DNA of 64,000 nucleotides from Lachnospiraceae bacterium (GCA_015056765.1 SVFQ01000002.1:161253-225252); one strand, 5' to 3'. Counted from the stretch's first letter, positions 9,145-18,560 are shown. The notes: a model not told the origin generated them from the letters alone. A program made the numbers and translations.

Positions 9145-10293
9145 TTAGAAAATTCCATAAATTGCCATGAAGGTACCGGCAGCAACTGCTGTACCGATAA
9201 CTCCGGCTACGTTAGGTCCCATAGCATGCATCAGAAGGAAGTTTGTAGGATCCTCTTCTGCACCAACTTTCTGGGCTACACGAGCTGACATAGGCACTGC
9301 GGATACACCGGCTGCACCAATAAGTGGATTGATTTTGCGACCGGATAAGTGGCACATAAGCTTACCAAAGAGTGTACCTGCTGCTGTTGCAACAGAGAAT
9401 GCAATCAGACCAAGGATTACGATTTTGATAGTATCCAGGTTCAGGAAAGCTTCAGCTGACGTAACACCACCTACGGAAGTACCAAGTAAAATAACAACAA
9501 TGTACATCAGGGCATTGCTTGCTGTATCGGTAAGCTGTTTTACAACGCCGCATTCACGGAACAGGTTACCAAGCATCAACATACCAACAAGTGGAGCTGT
9601 GGTAGGAAGCAGTAAGCAAACGATGATTGTAACGATAATAGGGAACAATACTTTCTCCAGTTTGGATACAGGACGAAGCTGTTCCATTTTGATTTTACGT
9701 TCTGCTTTTGTAGTCAGAGCTTTCATGATAGGTGGCTGAATAATCGGCACGAGGGACATATAGGAATATGCCGCTACAGCGATAGGACCAAGTAAGGAAG
9801 TCTGACCCATTTTGTTTGCAAGGAAAATGGAAGTAGGACCATCAGCACCACCGATGATAGAGATAGCTGCTGCGGCTTTTCCATTGAAGCCCATTGCAAT
9901 GGCACCAAAATATGCCATGTAGATACCGAACTGAGCTGCTGCACCAAGCAGGAAGCTCTTAGGGTTCGCAATCAGCGGACCAAAGTCTGTCATGGCACCT
10001 ACACCCATGAAAATAAGTGGAGGCAGAATTGCCCACTCATCCAAGGTATAGAAGTAATACAGAAGTCCACCGTCTTTACCACCCTCTCCAAATGGAGCCA
10101 TAATGTTCGGATAGATATTAACGAGTAGCATACCAAATGCGATTGGAATCAAAAGCAAAGGCTCGAAACCTTTTACAATCGCCAGGTATAAGAAAACAAG
10201 TGCTACAACAATCATGATGTAGTTACCCCAGGTCAGGTTAAAAAACGCTGTCTGGTGCACCAGATTGTTAAGCGTGTTAGCAATGTAATCCAT
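9145..10293 (-). CDS. oadB: Na+-translocating decarboxylase beta subunit (membrane carboxybiotin decarboxylase)
   Basis: Membrane protein of 382 residues with about ten hydrophobic segments, of the OadB/MmdB/GcdB family. It decarboxylates carboxybiotin and exports Na+. The conserved G-G-A-D-G-P-T-S motif holds the functional aspartate, and the C-terminal G-P-N-V-A-G-V-I-G is also typical. AGGAGG precedes the start. The gene lies between the biotin carrier and OadA-like genes. The length agrees with the short OadB form. Confidence 0.95.
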   Translation of the reverse strand: MDYIANTLNNLVHQTAFFNLTWGNYIMIVVALVFLYLAIVKGFEPLLLIPIAFGMLLVNIYPNIMAPFGEGGKDGGLLYYFYTLDEWAILPPLIFMGVGAMTDFGPLIANPKSFLLGAAAQFGIYMAYFGAIAMGFNGKAAAAISIIGGADGPTSIFLANKMGQTSLLGPIAVAAYSYMSLVPIIQPPIMKALTTKAERKIKMEQLRPVSKLEKVLFPIIVTIIVCLLLPTTAPLVGMLMLGNLFRECGVVKQLTDTASNALMYIVVILLGTSVGGVTSAEAFLNLDTIKIVILGLIAFSVATAAGTLFGKLMCHLSGRKINPLIGAAGVSAVPMSARVAQKVGAEEDPTNFLLMHAMGPNVAGVIGTAVAAGTFMAIYGIF

Positions 10294-10322
10294 GTTGATT
10301 CCTCCTAAGAGTTAGTGGCTGA

Positions 10323-10694
10323 TTATTTTAATGTTGCAAGTACTTTTCCTGCTTCACAAGCATCGCCTACTGCAACATTGATGCTAGCAACCACACCGTC
10401 CTGTGGAGCAACCTGAGGGATTTCCATCTTCATAGCTTCGATGGTAAGTACTGTATCGCCTTTCTTTACAGACTGGCCAACAGTTGTGTCTAATTTTACA
10501 ACTTTACCAGCTGCGCCGGCTTTGATTTCTACAGAGCCTGCTGCTCCGCTTGCTGCAGGAGCTGCTGCTGGTGCAGGAGCTGCTACTGGAGCTGCTACTC
10601 TCTTTGGTGCTACAGGAGCTGCGCCTGTAGATGCACCTTCTTCAACCTGTACGTCGTATACATTTCCGTTAACGGTAATCGTATAATTCTTCAT
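10323..10694 (-). CDS. Biotin carrier protein of the decarboxylase
   Basis: Protein of 123 residues made of a short N-terminal domain, an Ala/Pro-rich flexible linker (about 25-52) and a biotinyl domain with the E-A-M-K-M-E acceptor motif (biotinylated lysine at residue 89). It shuttles carboxyl groups between the two carboxyltransferases and the OadB membrane subunit, like MmdC, GcdC or the 1.3S subunit of transcarboxylase. The start at 10694 has GGAGG five bases upstream. Confidence 0.93.
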   Translation of the reverse strand: MKNYTITVNGNVYDVQVEEGASTGAAPVAPKRVAAPVAAPAPAAAPAASGAAGSVEIKAGAAGKVVKLDTTVGQSVKKGDTVLTIEAMKMEIPQVAPQDGVVASINVAVGDACEAGKVLATLK

Positions 10695-10720
10695 GATATC
10701 CTCCAATTCAATCCATAAAA

Positions 10721-11566
10721 TTAAGCTTTTCTAATGATAGATCTCACCACAAATCCATCTGTGGATGTGCCCTCGCTGGCTGCGATGGCAGCTGCGATTA
10801 CCGCAACGAGTTCAGAATCATCTGCGGCTTCTTCTCTGGTGATAATATCAGCAACTGTATTGTCTACAGCTTCTGCTTTTACATCGCTGACTTTTTCTTT
10901 GCCTGCGTTCTGTGCTGCTTTAACGATAACGCCCATGAGCCAGATACAGAATGCAATCAGAATCAGGATGCAGAATACAGTACCCATACCAAGTAAGGTA
11001 TTCAGTCCTGCAGTACTTACAGCTTCAGATAACTCGTAATCTACTGTAGTACTAATGCTGGAAATACTATTTTTCGTAATGATGACTTCCTGAGTTGCTG
11101 TACGTGTCTTGCCTTCTTTGTAAACTTTGTTACCTTCTAATGTAAGGTTTACAACAATCTCATCACCTTTAATTTTAACTTTTGCATCATACTTAGGTGT
11201 TTCACCTTCTACTGCATCCAAAGTCTTGATTTTAACTTCGGAACCAAGTTCTTCTTTCGCATCGATATAGCTTTCCACACCTGCTAAAATAGCATCTGTC
11301 TCAGCTGTATCCTGCTGTTTTAAGAATTTGGTATAATCTTCAACAGTGGTCATGGCTGGCATATTCTGACTAAAGTAGGAAAGGATAGATGGATCCTCGC
11401 TAGCTGCAATGACGTAAATCTGTGTTGCGCTAGCTGCTGTATTCACAGCTTCCTCTGCGGTCATGTAATCATTCTCTGTAACTTCTTCGGAAGAAGCTCC
11501 ACCGCAAGCTGTCAGACTGAATGCACACGCTACTGCTAATGCAAAAGTAAGCAGTCTTTTTTTCAT
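10721..11566 (-). CDS. OadG-type gamma subunit fused to an N-terminal lipoprotein domain
   Basis: Protein of 281 residues. It starts with a lipoprotein signal peptide (L-T-A-C-G-G, predicted acylated Cys near residue 21). About 150 extracytoplasmic residues of a DUF3887-like character follow, then one membrane helix (about 187-212) and a cytoplasmic tail. The tail ends in E-L-V-A-V-I-A-A-A-I-A-A-S and G-F-V-V-R-S, a signature shared by clostridial OadG-family proteins. Classical OadG has about 85 residues, with one helix and a metal-binding tail, and no lipoprotein part. The role as assembly or anchoring subunit is inferred from the operon position. Confidence 0.75.
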   Translation of the reverse strand: MKKRLLTFALAVACAFSLTACGGASSEEVTENDYMTAEEAVNTAASATQIYVIAASEDPSILSYFSQNMPAMTTVEDYTKFLKQQDTAETDAILAGVESYIDAKEELGSEVKIKTLDAVEGETPKYDAKVKIKGDEIVVNLTLEGNKVYKEGKTRTATQEVIITKNSISSISTTVDYELSEAVSTAGLNTLLGMGTVFCILILIAFCIWLMGVIVKAAQNAGKEKVSDVKAEAVDNTVADIITREEAADDSELVAVIAAAIAASEGTSTDGFVVRSIIRKA

Positions 11567-11583
11567 AGTTGAAAGCTTCCTTT

Positions 11584-13008
11584 CTAGAATGTGCTGTGTT
11601 TCTTAGCTACTGTGTCTACGCTTTTGGTGAATAACATTTCAAATGCACCGATCACGTATTTTCTGGTATCTGCTGCTTCGATTACGGTATCTACATAACC
11701 TCTTCTTGCTGCTGCAGTTACGCTAGCCTGAAGTTCTGCATATTCTTTTGCTTTTGCTTCGATTTCATCAGCACTCTTGCCATCATACATAACCTGTGCT
11801 GCATGTTTTGCATCCATAGAGCCGATCTGAGCTGTAGACCAAGCGAAGGTCATATCAGCGCCGATGGCTTTGGAGTTCATAGCGATGGAAGCTGTGCCAA
11901 ATGCTTTACCTACCACTACATTTACTTTTGGTACTGTAGCTTCAGCAAATGCTGCTGTAAGAGCAGCTACGGCACGAGCAAGTTTCTTCTCGCCTTCTTT
12001 ACAAGCTTTGAAACCGTCTACATTTGTTAATGTAAGAACAGGAATTTCGAAAGCATCACAGAATTTCACGAAAGAAGCTGCTTTGCGTGCACCACATGCA
12101 CAAAGTTTGGAATCAAATTCTTTTTCTACTTTGCCATCTTCATTATAAAGAGCTGTTCTGTTTGCTACACAACCTACAGTCATGCCATCCAAACGGATAA
12201 ATCCTGTAACCATGCTCTTTGCATGATTTGCTTTTGTCTCGAAGAATACACCGTCATCAGCGATTCTGGAAAGAGAAATAGCAGGATCGGTATAAGCTGC
12301 TGCAAGGTCTGCGCATGCTCTGTTTAAATCGTCGTTGCAATCTGTGATAGCTTCTTCATCACAGTTAGCAGGTAAGAAGGAAACCAGTTCACGAATGCTT
12401 GCAAGAACAGTAGCCTCATCAGCTACAACATCTACAAGTCCGGATTCGCTCTGGAACTCAGCACTGCTTGTATCGCATTTGCTTACTTCGTTACCATCGA
12501 TTGTATTAGGTGCGTTCACAAAGAGTTTTGCATCTTTGCCTTCCATAAATACGAAATCGGAAAGTCCCGGAATAACGGCAAGACCACCACCGCAGTTACC
12601 AAATACTGCAGCAATCTGTGGTACGATACCACTTGCCATAGTCTGCTTTGCATAGATTTCACCAAATGCTTCCAGTGCATCTACGCCTTCCTGTAATCTC
12701 ATACCTGCAGAGTCAAGCAGACCGATTACAGGTGCGCCCATTTTAACAGCCATATCATATAAAGCTGTAATCTTACGAGCGTGCATCTCACCTACAGTAC
12801 CATTCAGTACGGATGCATCCTGGCTATATACATATACCAAGTTGCCGTCAATGACACCGTACCCAGTAATGACACCATCGGAAGGTGTTGGGGTTTGTTT
12901 CAAATCAAAATCGGTATTTCTAGCTGTAACAGCAGCACCGATTTCAACGAAACTGTTTTCATCGAGCAAAGACTCAATTCTTTGTCTCGCTTTTGAAGAA
13001 GTGCTCAT
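11584..13008 (-). CDS. Acyl-CoA carboxyltransferase (MmdA/PccB-like) subunit
   Basis: Protein of 474 residues with the two crotonase-fold halves of biotin-dependent acyl-CoA carboxyltransferases. G-Y-G-V-I-D and a G-G-G-L-A-V oxyanion region occur in the N-terminal half, and G-K-A-F-G-T-A-S-I-A-M in the C-terminal half. Relatives act on methylmalonyl-CoA, malonyl-CoA or glutaconyl-CoA, and the acyl group cannot be told by eye. It is first in the operon. The start at 13008 has GGAGGG upstream. It is somewhat shorter and more divergent than typical MmdA (about 510 residues). Confidence 0.85.
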   Translation of the reverse strand: MSTSSKARQRIESLLDENSFVEIGAAVTARNTDFDLKQTPTPSDGVITGYGVIDGNLVYVYSQDASVLNGTVGEMHARKITALYDMAVKMGAPVIGLLDSAGMRLQEGVDALEAFGEIYAKQTMASGIVPQIAAVFGNCGGGLAVIPGLSDFVFMEGKDAKLFVNAPNTIDGNEVSKCDTSSAEFQSESGLVDVVADEATVLASIRELVSFLPANCDEEAITDCNDDLNRACADLAAAYTDPAISLSRIADDGVFFETKANHAKSMVTGFIRLDGMTVGCVANRTALYNEDGKVEKEFDSKLCACGARKAASFVKFCDAFEIPVLTLTNVDGFKACKEGEKKLARAVAALTAAFAEATVPKVNVVVGKAFGTASIAMNSKAIGADMTFAWSTAQIGSMDAKHAAQVMYDGKSADEIEAKAKEYAELQASVTAAARRGYVDTVIEAADTRKYVIGAFEMLFTKSVDTVAKKHSTF

Positions 13009-13068
13009 ATTAGTCCCTCCATTTATTGTTTGATAATTAAGCATTATCCCTAATTACGCATTCATCTT

Positions 13069-13077
13069 AGTATAGCA
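13069..13077 (-). promoter_or_regulatory. Extended -10 promoter of the decarboxylase operon
   Basis: Minus-strand TGC-TATACT (extended -10) about 60 bases before the first start codon. No good -35 hexamer is visible. This is the only promoter-like sequence in the gap to scpB. Confidence 0.5.
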
Positions 13078-13141
13078 CACATGGGCTTTGAATTCCTAGT
13101 AAAAAATCTCTAAACAAGCCGAATCTGTCTGACTTTTTTCA

Positions 13142-13186
13142 TAAAAAAAATCCTTTCCATAACCCTAAGGTTACAAAAAGGATTTT
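13142..13186 (-). terminator. Terminator after scpB
   Basis: Outer stem AAAATCCTTT/AAAGGATTTT (13147-13156 with 13177-13186) and inner stem TAACC/GGTTA. On the minus strand a run of eight T follows. Confidence 0.85.
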
Positions 13187-13204
13187 CCATACTTTTCTAG
13201 CATT

Positions 13205-13774
13205 TTAAATGCTAACAACTTCTTTTGCTTCTTGTTCTGCTTCTTCCCTGAACTCAGCAGCCTGGGCCGGATTGATTTCCGGAAGCTCATCTAGACTCTT
13301 CACGCCGAAGCTACGGAGAAACTGCTCCGTGGTACCAAACAGCATGGGTCTACCGGGAGCATCTTTTCGACCAAGCTCCTGTACCAAACCGTATTCTACC
13401 AGTTTGCTTACAGCAAAGTCACAACTAACGCCACGGATATTTTCAATCTCCAGTTTGGTAACCGGCTGCTTATACGCAATGATAGACAGTGTTTCAAGCT
13501 GTGTATCCGTAATCACATTTTTACGAGGAGTAGATGCAATCTTAATCAAAGACTCATAGAACTCATTTTTCGTACAAAGCTGTACCGCATCTTCTAATTC
13601 AATCAATTCAATGCCACGGTCTTCCGCTTTATACTTTTCCTTCATTTCTTCCAGGTAAGACTTTGTGGTTTTTACGTCTTCTTCGATGACACCTGCAAGT
13701 CTATTTACTTCCACAGATTCTCCCATAGTAAAAAGGATTGCCTCTATGGTAGCCATGGCCTTTTGTTTTTCCAT
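13205..13774 (-). CDS. scpB: Segregation and condensation protein B
   Basis: Winged-helix kleisin-interacting subunit of the SMC-ScpAB condensin. The protein has 189 residues. It shows the family's early A-I-L-F-T-M-G-E-S region, the central I-I-A-Y-K-Q-P-V-T motif, and the C-terminal G-R-P-M-L-F-G-T-T-E-Q-F-L segment. It lies 10 bases after scpA, the usual pairing. Confidence 0.95.
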   Translation of the reverse strand: MEKQKAMATIEAILFTMGESVEVNRLAGVIEEDVKTTKSYLEEMKEKYKAEDRGIELIELEDAVQLCTKNEFYESLIKIASTPRKNVITDTQLETLSIIAYKQPVTKLEIENIRGVSCDFAVSKLVEYGLVQELGRKDAPGRPMLFGTTEQFLRSFGVKSLDELPEINPAQAAEFREEAEQEAKEVVSI

Positions 13775-13784
13775 GATAGTGCTC

Positions 13785-14561
13785 CTATTCTATCGCTACA
13801 GTTTCGGTCAAATCAGCTTCCGGATTCACTGTAATGAAAATGTCACCAAAGAGATTTTCCTGCTCTATAAGGATTTTGCCCATTTTCATCATTTCCAACA
13901 CCAACATGAACGTCACAATGACCTCCATCTTGCTGTTTTGTTTTTCCAGAAGTTCCTTAAAACTGCATTTTTTATGGCTACGTAAGAATTCGTTGACGTG
14001 GTGTTGTTTCATATCCATATCCACATCTTCTTTTTCAATACGTCCAAAAGTGCTTCGAACCGGGTCGATTTTATCCACCTGCTTCTTCAGCACAAACTGA
14101 AATACCTCATTGAGTTTCGCCAAGGTATTCTCACCAATCAGTTCTTCATAATCAATAGGAGGTCGATAGTTCTTCACTTCCTCCGGTAAATGCTCTGACC
14201 TGTAAAAGGATTTCGCAGCATGCTCTTCCATATCCCTGAGAGAAAAAGACATATACTTGTACATCTTGTACTCCAAGAGCTTTTGAACCAGTTCCGCTCT
14301 AGGGTCTTCTTCCTCCCCTTCCTCTGTCTCTTCTTTTGGCAGAAGCATTCGGGATTTAATATCCAATAAAGTAGCAGCCATAACCAGGAACTCGCTCATC
14401 ACATTCATATCATCCGTATCCATGTGATTGACGTATTCCATATATTGGTCCGTAATGATTGCTATCGGAATGTCATATATATCAATTTTGTTTTTATCAA
14501 TCAGGTGTAAAAGCAGGTCTAACGGGCCTTCAAACACCTCTAGTTTAACCGGTATCGCCAT
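13785..14561 (-). CDS. scpA: Segregation and condensation protein A
   Basis: Kleisin subunit of the SMC condensin complex, 258 residues. The N-terminal F-E-G-P-L-D-L-L-L-H-L-I motif is diagnostic. An acidic linker near residues 95-110 and a C-terminal winged helix follow. The start at 14561 is preferred, as GGAG sits six bases upstream and an upstream GTG would lie within that site. It forms an operon with scpB. Confidence 0.95.
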   Translation of the reverse strand: MAIPVKLEVFEGPLDLLLHLIDKNKIDIYDIPIAIITDQYMEYVNHMDTDDMNVMSEFLVMAATLLDIKSRMLLPKEETEEGEEEDPRAELVQKLLEYKMYKYMSFSLRDMEEHAAKSFYRSEHLPEEVKNYRPPIDYEELIGENTLAKLNEVFQFVLKKQVDKIDPVRSTFGRIEKEDVDMDMKQHHVNEFLRSHKKCSFKELLEKQNSKMEVIVTFMLVLEMMKMGKILIEQENLFGDIFITVNPEADLTETVAIE

Positions 14562-14590
14562 ATCAATCTCCACACATAAACAGTACTATT

Positions 14591-15502
14591 TTAAAGAGAT
14601 TTTTCATTTTTTGCAAGGCTGTGAAGCTGTAGCACCACAAGCTCGCCGGGATTAAAAATACGGATTGGAATAGTATGACTTCCTAACCCCCTACTAATAA
14701 TCATCTGCTTACCTTCCTCCTGGAACACGCCGCCGTCATAATGTGGGAAGATGCGGAAAGAAGGTGAAATCACGCCACCAATAAAAGGAAGTCTCATCAC
14801 CCCGCCGTGCACATGTCCGGCCAGGGTCAAATCCGGGTTCCATTTTCGGAAACTCGGGAAAAATTCAGGATTATGGGCAAGCAAAATATTGAAGGTATCT
14901 TCCTTTGCTTTACCAAGTGCCATCGGCATCTCTTCCTCCGGCAGAACTCTGGGGATAAATTTCTTATAATACTCCCAAGGCATAGTATAGCCATAGATAC
15001 TAAGGCCGTATTCCTCTAAGGTCTCATGCTGATTATTTAGAAAAGTAATAGGATAGTCTTTTACTGCTTCTAAATACTTTGTCCATAAGTCTCCATATCT
15101 ATCGATACGTCTGCCGGCTCTGTCCTCGTGATTACCATAGGCATAGTAAATAGGATACTTTCCTTGCAATGCCGAAAGCAACTCGATAGCATGGCCGGAA
15201 GTATCTTTCTTCTTTTTCTTCTTGTTGTTCTTTGCTTTCGCTGTCAAAAGGTCCCCGCCTATTAAAATCAAATCAGGGCTTTCCTTCTGAATTGCCTCAA
15301 CAAGTTTCTTATTCTCCGGACCGTAGCACTTATTGTGTAAATCTGATAAAAAGACAATCTTACAGTCTTTTTTCAGTTTCGGTGCTTCTATGTCATAGGT
15401 CACTGTCACAAAACGATTGCTATCAAAAACAGCAGCCCATAGGCATATCAAAAGAAAAAGAAATAGGAATATTAAAATCAGATCAATCATCCAGTTCATC
15501 AT
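14591..15502 (-). CDS. Membrane-anchored metallophosphoesterase
   Basis: Calcineurin-like phosphoesterase of 303 residues. An N-terminal hydrophobic helix (about 5-27) anchors it. The catalytic domain then shows S-D-L-H-N, G-G-D-L-L, Y-G-N-H-E-D and A-G-H-V-H-G-G, the full metal-binding set. It resembles YaeI/YkuE-type enzymes acting at the membrane surface. A run of lysines (about residues 93-98) interrupts the domain between the second and third motifs. The substrate is unknown. Confidence 0.88.
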   Translation of the reverse strand: MMNWMIDLILIFLFLFLLICLWAAVFDSNRFVTVTYDIEAPKLKKDCKIVFLSDLHNKCYGPENKKLVEAIQKESPDLILIGGDLLTAKAKNNKKKKKKDTSGHAIELLSALQGKYPIYYAYGNHEDRAGRRIDRYGDLWTKYLEAVKDYPITFLNNQHETLEEYGLSIYGYTMPWEYYKKFIPRVLPEEEMPMALGKAKEDTFNILLAHNPEFFPSFRKWNPDLTLAGHVHGGVMRLPFIGGVISPSFRIFPHYDGGVFQEEGKQMIISRGLGSHTIPIRIFNPGELVVLQLHSLAKNEKSL

Positions 15503-15517
15503 TTCCCTTAGAAAACT

Positions 15518-15546
15518 AAATCCCCGGAATGCACTTCCGGGGATTT
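15518..15546 (-). terminator. Terminator after rpsU
   Basis: A perfect 12-bp stem (15518-15529 with 15535-15546), read on the minus strand and followed by TTTAGTTTT. It lies between the rpsU stop and the phosphoesterase start. Confidence 0.75.
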
Positions 15547-15551
15547 ATAGA

Positions 15552-15728
15552 TTAATTGTATTTACGCTTTCTTGCTGCTTCAGACTTTTTCTTACGTCTT
15601 ACGCTTGGTTTCTCATAGTGCTCTCTCTTACGGATCTCCTGCTGGATACCTGCCTTAGCGCAACTTCTTTTGAAACGACGTAAAGCGCTGTCTAAAGACT
15701 CATTCTCTTTTACGATTACGTTAGACAT
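15552..15728 (-). CDS. rpsU: 30S ribosomal protein S21
   Basis: Small basic ribosomal protein of 58 residues, read directly from the minus strand. It starts [12 protein letters not shown], carries A-L-R-R-F-K-R near residue 16, and ends in a lysine/arginine-rich tail, all typical of bS21. AGGTGA and GGGAGG sequences precede the ATG. It has its own consensus promoter and terminator. Confidence 0.95.
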   Translation of the reverse strand: MSNVIVKENESLDSALRRFKRSCAKAGIQQEIRKREHYEKPSVRRKKKSEAARKRKYN

Positions 15729-15802
15729 TACTCACCTGACCTCCCTTCAGTCCCTTCAAGTATACTTGACTGAATAGGGTTATTCTTTAACATACAAGTA
15801 GT

Positions 15803-15830
15803 ATTATACCATAGAAATACTATCCGTCAA
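15803..15830 (-). promoter_or_regulatory. Sigma-A promoter of rpsU
   Basis: Minus-strand TTGACG (15825-15830), 16-bp spacer, TATAAT (15803-15808), about 75 bases before the rpsU start. The leader between them is AT-rich. Confidence 0.8.
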
Positions 15831-15882
15831 TATAAATTTGAGATTTTTCCCAACTTTTTGATTTTCCAGACGAAGAAGGCAA

Positions 15883-18537
15883 TTATGCGAGCTGTCCTTC
15901 CAGTACTTTCACAGCTTCAGCTAAAGCTGCCTCGATACCGTTTGGATTCTTACCGCCGGCCTGCGCCATGTTTGGACGACCACCGCCGCCACCACCAACA
16001 AGGGCTGCAATGCCTTTGATCAAGTTACCTGCATGGGCACCTTTGGCCATAGCACCGTCTGTAGCCATGGTTACCAGGTTTACCTTGCCATCTGCTGCAG
16101 AAGCAAGTACGATAACACCTTCTCCCAGTTTTTCTTTCATCTGATCGCCTAAATCACGAAGGCCATTCATATCCACACCGTCTAAGGAAAGTGCTAAGAG
16201 CTTCACATCTTTCACAGTCTGCACTTTATCCATGACATCGCCCAGCTGATCTTTGGCAGCTTTGCTCTTTAAGGATTCGTTCTCACTTCTAAGAGCTTTC
16301 ATTTCCTCCAGCAATTTGTTCAGATGTTCTGTTACATCTGCCGGATTAGTCTTAAGAAGTTTGGCAGCATCTGCCAGTTTTGCTTCTACATCTTCATAAT
16401 ATGCTTTAGCATTATCACCTGTCAGGGCTTCAATACGTCTTACACCTGCAGCTACGCCGCTTTCGGAAACGATTTTGAAAAGTCCAATCTGGCTGGTGTT
16501 GCTTGCGTGAGTACCACCGCAAAGTTCGATGGAGAAGTCACCCATCTTTACAACACGTACTGTGTCACCGTATTTCTCACCAAAGAGTGCTATAGCGCCG
16601 GTTTTCTTTGCATCTTCCATGGACATCTCTTCTGTGGTAATAGGTAAGGAAGCTAAAATCTGCTCATTTACCAGTTTCTCTACTTTCTGAATTTCTTCAG
16701 AAGTCATAGCCTGATGATGAGAGAAGTCAAATCTTGTCTTATCTGTATCCTGATAGGAACCAGCCTGCTCTACATGGTCACCTAAAACCACCTGTAATGC
16801 TTTCTGCAGTAAGTGTGTTGCAGAATGGTTACGGCAAGTTTTGGCTCTGCCGTTTTCATCTACCTTTAAAGTAACGGTCTTTCCGCAAGTAAAGCTTCCG
16901 GACACTACTGTACCCACATGGGCTGTTCTGCCACCTGCTACATGAATGGTTTCGGTAACCTTGAATTCTGCGTTGTCCGCTAAAATCACACCGGTATCTC
17001 CTACCTGACCACCCATAGTACCATAGAAAGGTGTCACATCTGTAAGGATTGTACCGTTTTGACCTTCTGTTAAGGTATCTACCAAGGAATCCTCTCCTGC
17101 CATAGCAAGGATTCTTCCATCAGCCTGTAACTGTGTATAGCCTACAAAGTTAGTCTGTACGTCCTGACCCAAGTTATCAAAAAGGCCGGCACCGGTAGAT
17201 AGCGTTGCAGAGAAGCTCTGATTGTCTCTAGCTTTCTGTTTCTGCTCTTCCATTGCTTCAGCAAAGCCTTTTTCATCTACGGTAAGTCCCTCTTCTCCGG
17301 CCAGTTCTACGGTAAGTTCGATTGGGAATCCATAGGTGTCATATAAGAAGAAAGCTTCTTTTCCACTAAGTTCTTTTACGCCTGCTTCAGTAGCTTTATC
17401 CAGAATCTTACGGAATTCTTTCATACCGTTTTCCAGAGTGCTTTCGAATCTTGCGATTTCACGCTGCAGCTCTGTTAAAACGAACTCACGATTCTTTACA
17501 AGGAGTGGATAGCTTTCTGCATATACTTCATCAATATAAATGGTAGCCAGTTTGATAATCTGGTCTTTATTCAGTCCTAATGCTCTAGCATGTCTTACTG
17601 CGCGACGAATCAAACGTCGAAGTACGTAACCAGCTCCTGCGTTGCTTGGAAGAAGTTTTGCTTCATCACCAATCAGCATCACAGAAGTACGAATGTGATC
17701 TGCTAAGATACGCATAGACTTAGTAGTTTTCTCATCCTGACCGTATTTGGTATTGCTCTCTTTTTCAATAAATGCAATAGCCGGTGTAAACAGGTCTGTC
17801 TGATATACGTCCTTTGTACCGTTTAAGAATGCCAGAATACGCTCTAAGCCCCAACCGGTATCTACGTTTTTCTGTGCAAGAGGAGTTAAAGTGCCATCCT
17901 GATGTTTCTCGTACTGCATAAATACATCGTTACCAAGTTCGGTGTACTTACCGCAGTCACATCCAGGGCCGCAATTAGGACCGCAATCCGGTTTATCCGC
18001 GATGTAGAACATCTCGCTATCCGGACCGCATGGACCGTATTCTAATCCCCACCAGTTATCCTCTGCAGGAAGATAATAAATGTTCTCTTTTTTGAATCCG
18101 GAGGCAATACGGAATTTCGCTCCTTCTTCATCTCTTGGCGCGTTTTCGTCACCGGCAAATACAGTAGCTGCCAGGTGATCTGCATCAAAGCCAAACACTT
18201 CTGTTAAAAGTTCAAAGCTCCATTTGCAACGCTCTTCTTTGAAGTAGTCTCCAAGAGACCAGCTACCCATCATTTCAAAGAAGGTAACGTGGCTCTTATC
18301 TCCAACGGAATCGATATCATTGGTACGTACGCATCCCTGCACATTACAAAGTCTGGTACCAAGTGGATGCTTTTTACCAAGCAGATATGGCATAAGTGGC
18401 TGCATACCTGCAACATTAAACATAACACCTGTAGAACCATCAGATACAAGGGAAACAGCCCCTACATCCACATGGCCACGATCAATATAAAACTGCTTCC
18501 ATGTCTTACGCAGTTCATTAGCGGTAAATTGTCTCAT
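15883..18537 (-). CDS. alaS: Alanine-tRNA ligase
   Basis: Class II synthetase of 884 residues, full length. The N-terminal catalytic domain begins with the A-N-E-L-R-K-T-W/F region, and the tRNA-recognition domain follows. The editing domain carries H-S-A-T-H-L-L and a C-G-G-T-H zinc motif. The C-terminal DHHA1 domain ends in a G-G-G-G-G-G-R run. AAAGGAG precedes the start. It is the last gene of the long series that begins at 28281. Confidence 0.97.
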   Translation of the reverse strand: MRQFTANELRKTWKQFYIDRGHVDVGAVSLVSDGSTGVMFNVAGMQPLMPYLLGKKHPLGTRLCNVQGCVRTNDIDSVGDKSHVTFFEMMGSWSLGDYFKEERCKWSFELLTEVFGFDADHLAATVFAGDENAPRDEEGAKFRIASGFKKENIYYLPAEDNWWGLEYGPCGPDSEMFYIADKPDCGPNCGPGCDCGKYTELGNDVFMQYEKHQDGTLTPLAQKNVDTGWGLERILAFLNGTKDVYQTDLFTPAIAFIEKESNTKYGQDEKTTKSMRILADHIRTSVMLIGDEAKLLPSNAGAGYVLRRLIRRAVRHARALGLNKDQIIKLATIYIDEVYAESYPLLVKNREFVLTELQREIARFESTLENGMKEFRKILDKATEAGVKELSGKEAFFLYDTYGFPIELTVELAGEEGLTVDEKGFAEAMEEQKQKARDNQSFSATLSTGAGLFDNLGQDVQTNFVGYTQLQADGRILAMAGEDSLVDTLTEGQNGTILTDVTPFYGTMGGQVGDTGVILADNAEFKVTETIHVAGGRTAHVGTVVSGSFTCGKTVTLKVDENGRAKTCRNHSATHLLQKALQVVLGDHVEQAGSYQDTDKTRFDFSHHQAMTSEEIQKVEKLVNEQILASLPITTEEMSMEDAKKTGAIALFGEKYGDTVRVVKMGDFSIELCGGTHASNTSQIGLFKIVSESGVAAGVRRIEALTGDNAKAYYEDVEAKLADAAKLLKTNPADVTEHLNKLLEEMKALRSENESLKSKAAKDQLGDVMDKVQTVKDVKLLALSLDGVDMNGLRDLGDQMKEKLGEGVIVLASAADGKVNLVTMATDGAMAKGAHAGNLIKGIAALVGGGGGGRPNMAQAGGKNPNGIEAALAEAVKVLEGQLA

Positions 18538-18560
18538 GTCTGTTACTCCTTTAAACAGTC

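Noticed and set aside
9167..9739. Plus-strand frame of 190 codons opposite oadB
   Set aside because: Shadow of the OadB gene; its composition mirrors the membrane-protein codons and it has no ribosome binding site.
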